From: Galerina marginata
Taxonomy: Eukaryota > Basidiomycota > Agaricomycetes > Agaricales > Galerinaceae
Assembly: GCA_023014335.1 (NCBI GenBank)
Contig: JAECYW010000006.1
Coordinates: forward strand, 682,001 to 746,000
Length of the DNA stretch: 64,000 nucleotides
Direction of reading: 5' to 3'
Below are positions 60,501 to 64,000 of the stretch, one piece after another. The first letter of the stretch is position 1, and every line of letters starts with the position of its first letter. Made by a program: the position numbers and the translations under genes. Below the pieces are notes generated by a model that saw only the letters and a program-made list of their open reading frames with translations, did not search any database and had not been told where the DNA came from.

Positions 60501-62155
60501 GTGCCCTTGGTTGGGGTGGCGGGTACCGAGCTCGCCGCTTGTCTCGAGCTTGAGCTTGGACCTGACGCGGATGCGGACGTTGATGCGGATGTTGAGGCAG
60601 CGACCGACCCAGGCAACGGCATCGGCATCGGCAGCGGCAGCACAGAGAGTGGTAAAGGCAAAGGGACAGAAGCAGAAGCAGAAGCAGAAGCAGAAGCAGA
60701 AGCAGAAGCAGAAGCAGAAGGCGGCACGTCCACAGACCGCCTATACGCATGACCATGACCGTACCGCTCGTCGATAGACGACACGTCCGACATCGGCGTT
60801 GACCCCGCCCCGCGGTTGTGTGTATGTGTATGCGTATGCGTGCGGGCTGCGACTGCTCGAGCAGATGAGGAAGGCGGGCCCGCGCCCGCGCCGCCGTCCT
60901 CCCCCTCCCCCTCCACCTCGCCTTCAGCGTCCGAGAAGGAAAACCGATACGCATACCCCTCCCCCTCCCCTTCTGGTTCGTACGGACGGGCACCAGAGCC
61001 AGGGAGAGGAGCGAGCTCATACACCCCCTGCGGGACCGGCCTGCTCTTCTTCTTCAACCTCCTCCTCTCCCTCTCCTTTTCCTTATGCTCGCCTCTGGCT
61101 TTATGGATCGGCGGGGACGGCGGGAGGAGCGCGAAGCCCGACGCCGAGGCGGAGGCGGACCTCGTCGAATTAAGGTGCGCGGTGGAGGAGTACGTATGCG
61201 TGGTCTGAATCGTGTTGGGCACCGAAAAGACGGAGGAGGTGGGGGACCGCGGGTGCGGGTGGGCGAAGGGGTTGTGCATTTGCATGTTTAAGTTTGGACT
61301 TGGGTGGGGAGACGCGGAAGAAGAAGAGGAGCGGAGGAACGCTAGGCTGGTAGGCAGGGAAGGGAGGGGCGGAGGGGGGGAGGCGTCTGCGGGTGCGTAG
61401 GGGTGTGAGGAAGCATGAGCTTGAGTATGGGAGGCGAGCTGGGAGAGCGCGGCGCGTCGGGAGCGGGCAGTGACTGTCCTGTCTTCCTCCTCCTCTCTAT
61501 CAGCGAAGGCGCCGAACTCGGCGCTGTCGTCTGCGTCGTGCTCCTGGTCGTGGTATTGGTACTGGTATTGGTATTGTTGGTCCTGGACATCGTCCTCATC
61601 GTCATCCCAGTCCTCCTTCCGTCTCGGACTCGAGTCCAACCCAGCCCCAGCCCCAAAAACGCGCTTCTTCGGCGAATTCCGCGCGTCTTCAAAGTCGTCG
61701 TCCCAGTTCTCCGTCTGAGTCTGAGTCTGGTGCTGAGGCTCCGTGGCATAGTGCACATGCGTTTGCCCATAGCTCGAGCTCGGTCCCTCCTCAGCATCCC
61801 AGTCCTCGCTCAGCGCGCTGCTCGCAACTGAAAGCTTCCTCAGATCCGCAGTCCTGCCTCCGCCCCCGCCCCCGCCCGCGTAGCCTTGACTCTGACTCCG
61901 TCTGTGTGGTTTCGACTGAGGCGAAGCCTGTTGTTGAGGCGTGTGCCTCCCCCGCCCCATCCCCGGACCCGAAGTAGAGGCGGTTGAGCTCTGAAACTCG
62001 AAATCGTCATCCCAGTTCTCAGCTGGCTCAGAGTCTTGCCCTAAAGAAACGCGTTTTTCGTATCAGCTTAACCCATCCCATCCCGACCCGATGGAAAGAG
62101 AGGAAGAGTACACACCTATACCCTGAGCCTGAAGCACAGCACCAGCGGAAGTCAT
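54583..62155 (-). CDS. Giant low-complexity WDDDFE-motif protein, four exons, 2,354 aa
   Basis: Exons (minus) 62155-62116, 62040-60412, 60036-56935, 56876-54583 total 2,355 codons; introns 75, 375 and 58 nt. Three WDDDFE-like motifs lie near the N-terminus (ENWDDDFEFQ, EDWDAEEG, ENWDDDFEDARNSPKKRVFG), followed by long Ser/Pro/Gly-rich stretches with basic patches. The C-terminus is more ordered: LKEMQSTYNTLVSEVQSILDAY is coiled-coil-like, FYTINSKYRIPWECAELLIELGG follows, and SMTPENIKPLLENAKEVLARLGECIAEIQTLLG-like helices close the chain. Repeats of WDDDF type are seen in SIN scaffold and GAP proteins (Byr4/Bfa1-like), so a cytokinesis-regulator role is a guess. Tandem microsatellites expand within exons (SASASA near 60700, GQGQGQ near 58380). 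No stop or frame problem. Confidence 0.8.
58365..58405. repeat. Coding hexamer microsatellite (GGCAAG)n
   Basis: Tandem CTTGCC units on the plus strand code for alternating Gly-Gln (GQGQ) in the minus-strand gene. Confidence 0.7.
60668..60720. repeat. Coding hexamer microsatellite (CAGAAG)n
   Basis: About nine CAGAAG units code for an Ala-Ser run in exon 2 of the minus-strand gene. The shorter run in the 46-kb fragment has the same unit, supporting its origin. Confidence 0.8.
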
Positions 62156-62419
62156 CCTCTCCTCGGTGTTGCGAAATGAGTGGCAAAGGCGAATCGCGGC
62201 TCGTGCTCATCCAACGTTCTTGCTAGGTCCTAACAACCCAGTAACGCGTGAAAGTCGTGTGTAGAGGCCGTCGTTGTCGGTCCTGAGCACGTCGTGTGTG
62301 TGGTTACTCGTGATGTGGGTACTCGTATGCGTGGTATGCGTAATCCGTAAGCCGTAAGCGGGAATCCGTAAAGGTCGTCGAACAGGTATGGGGTTTTACT
62401 AAAGGTATAGCCTTAGATA

Positions 62420-62454
62420 TCGTAGAACGTAGAACGTAGAACGTAGAACGTAGA
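62420..62454. repeat. GTAGAAC heptamer array
   Basis: About four to five head-to-tail 7-nt units in the 5' flank of the large gene. Confidence 0.8.
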
Positions 62455-62870
62455 GGTGTCGTAGCAGTCGTCGCCACGAATAGTGGGTGGCATGTAAAGA
62501 CGAGAGGAGAAAACCACGAAATTCGCGTTGTCCTTGTTTTTTCCCCAGTCCGTTGGTTTCCCGCGCGTGCATCTCTTCCCGGGCCGCGGCTAGGTGCCAC
62601 CCCTCTTTTCTCCATCTCTCCTTCTTCTCGAGCTCGAGCAATTCGATTTCCAGCGTCTACAAAACCGACTCTGGGTGCGATTTCGAAATCACATCTAATC
62701 TCGCTACGCGCCCGCCTCATGTTCCGCCTCGAGGCTCGGGAGTCGAAGGGCATATTTCTTGCCTTTCTGGAACTTGAACCCCCCGCTTGATCCGTTCGCA
62801 CCGTCCTGGGACCCTGCTTCTGCCCTTGTTCCCCTCTAATCGTGATCATGAGGCCTTGAGCTTGAGGCCT

Positions 62871-62914
<44 letters not shown>
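62871..62914. repeat. (GACAAC)n hexamer microsatellite
   Basis: Around seven perfect units; upstream flank of the large gene. Confidence 0.85.
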
Positions 62915-63672
62915 ATAACGACAAACGACACAGTCGCTCCCGCGGCTCCTTTGTGTCTGTTATAATACTGTATCGACACCGGCAGTTAAGTACAGTCGTC
63001 GTATTCCCTAAAATTACTGAGAGACTTGCTGGAATTTGAGATCTCGTTCTGAACGGCTCGCTTCTACTCGAATAGTATCCTTCTACCGAAACTGAACCAG
63101 TCTGACTCCAAGCCCACCCTCCAACGTCCTGAGCGTCTACCTAAATTTCAGTCCTTCTGAATCTGCTTGCCGAAAACAGAGAGTCCCTCTGAATCTGTAT
63201 AATCAATCCTCCTCCCTCTGTAACCCGAACACTCATCGTCATTTGCGCAATCAACTCCTTTGTACCTTCTTCCTCTCGTCGAGAACTTCACCTTCACCTT
63301 GTGAACCCTCCGCGACAACTTTCCACTCGGCTTTTAGGCCTCCGCTTACTCTCGATAATCAACACTCTTTTCCATCACCAAGGTTGATGCAGGATCTCTC
63401 CAGGCTCTTCGAATTTTACCCCGCCACTCGGACGTGTTTCGAGCTTCTCGCTTCTCGCCCACGGCGATTTCTTGCATTTTAGGTCATCCTTACGCGCTCG
63501 CTCCGTCATCTGGAATTTCACGTCTTCTGTGCCAGTTTTATCGCTGTCGCCGTCTCTCCACCGCCGCCGACAGGGGGGCATTCCTCTGTGTCATGCTTGA
63601 TCGTTCTTCGATCATGAGACATGACAACATCAATATCAACCATGTCAAACATCCCGCCTTTCAAAAACCCCC

Positions 63673-64000
63673 ATGGCCATCCCAAAGGGTTTCTTCAAAT
63701 CCATCCGTCGATTCAAAATATTCCCAAACCATGTCAAACTACCCACCACCCCCGCTGCCTGCGCTCGCCTTCGAATTCGCTTGAAACGAAAACAATTAGC
63801 GGAGACAAAACGCCAAAACAACCTCATCACAATCTTAAAAAGACGAGTAGAAACATTTTCACAACGATTATCATCACTCCCAGACCTCCATTGCGCCCAG
63901 CTGTTATTTCTTCAAAATTTAGCAGATTGTACCACGTTCAAAAACAAGATCTCCGACGAACATCCCCATCACTCCTCTAGCCTACTTGAACCCCAGACTA
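63673..64000 (+). CDS. Partial protein, open at the right edge, function unknown
   Basis: ATG at 63673 opens a frame with no stop to the end of the window (109 codons). It reads MAIPKGFFKSIRRFKIF, then a basic helical run LRIRLKRKQLAETKRQ, then LSSLPDLHCAQLLFLQNLADC. An overlapping frame from 63642 closes with a stop and looks less protein-like. The complete gene, any introns and function lie outside the window. Confidence 0.45.
   Translation, partial: MAIPKGFFKSIRRFKIFPNHVKLPTTPAACARLRIRLKRKQLAETKRQNNLITILKRRVETFSQRLSSLPDLHCAQLLFLQNLADCTTFKNKISDEHPHHSSSLLEPQT

Larger units (their letters stand above)
62156..63672. other. Upstream region of the WDDDFE gene, no gene
   Basis: Leader and promoter of the minus-strand gene; alignable to 41170-41964. 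Holds a GTAGAAC heptamer array (62420-62454) and a (GACAAC)n array (62871-62914). Short ORFs from these arrays are artefacts. Confidence 0.6.

Noticed and set aside
1..64000. tRNA, rRNA genes and CRISPR arrays
   Set aside because: No cloverleaf-compatible sequence with B-box, no rRNA signature and no spaced direct repeats were recognised; the microsatellites have no unique spacers.

Overview
The window is nuclear DNA of a filamentous basidiomycete, most likely a wood- or litter-decaying Agaricomycete. The evidence is many short GT-AG introns (about 41-75 nt, often with CTRAY branch points), a long-type unspecific peroxygenase, an etherase-like (GSTE-type) glutathione transferase, stand-alone F-box genes, multi-pass membrane proteins of basidiomycete type, and a zinc-cluster transposase-like gene. 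Most gene models below were closed by checking splice phase by hand, and their summed exon lengths are multiples of three.

Layout. 0-7.1 kb, all minus strand: a six-exon XPG/GEN1-like flap nuclease with SUMO-interaction-like motifs, a large DDE-like transposase-family gene with two zinc clusters, and a 133-aa arginine-rich protein. 7.1-19.6 kb is gene-poor (one 337-aa membrane protein), with a 30-bp perfect palindrome, tandem repeats and an inverted pair of repeat ends. 19.6-30 kb: F-box/LRR-like gene, peroxygenase with a 21-nt microexon behind a GC-AG intron, a 383-aa 7TM-like protein, a stand-alone subtilisin-propeptide-type (I9) inhibitor, and a 451-aa multi-pass membrane protein. 30.7-35.6 kb: a 640-aa protein ending in a deaminase-like zinc motif (OTT_1508-like) and a soluble GDA1/CD39 apyrase. 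38-39.7 kb: an unknown gene and a small F-box gene.

41-62 kb is the most unusual part. A 2,354-aa low-complexity WDDDFE-motif protein lies on the minus strand at 54.6-62.2 kb. A broken inverted copy lies at about 41.2-45.2 kb, with smaller fragments near 33 kb and 46 kb. Between the arms sits a 3,143-bp direct tandem duplication, identical wherever compared, holding a 466-aa single-pass membrane protein. Its breakpoint cuts the 5' end of an HD-domain phosphohydrolase gene, leaving one truncated and one complete copy. A GSTE-like gene follows. An open reading frame runs off the right edge.

The genes do not form an obvious pathway. Peroxygenase, GST and apyrase fit a saprotrophic lifestyle. 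The 41-62 kb block looks like recent local rearrangement.
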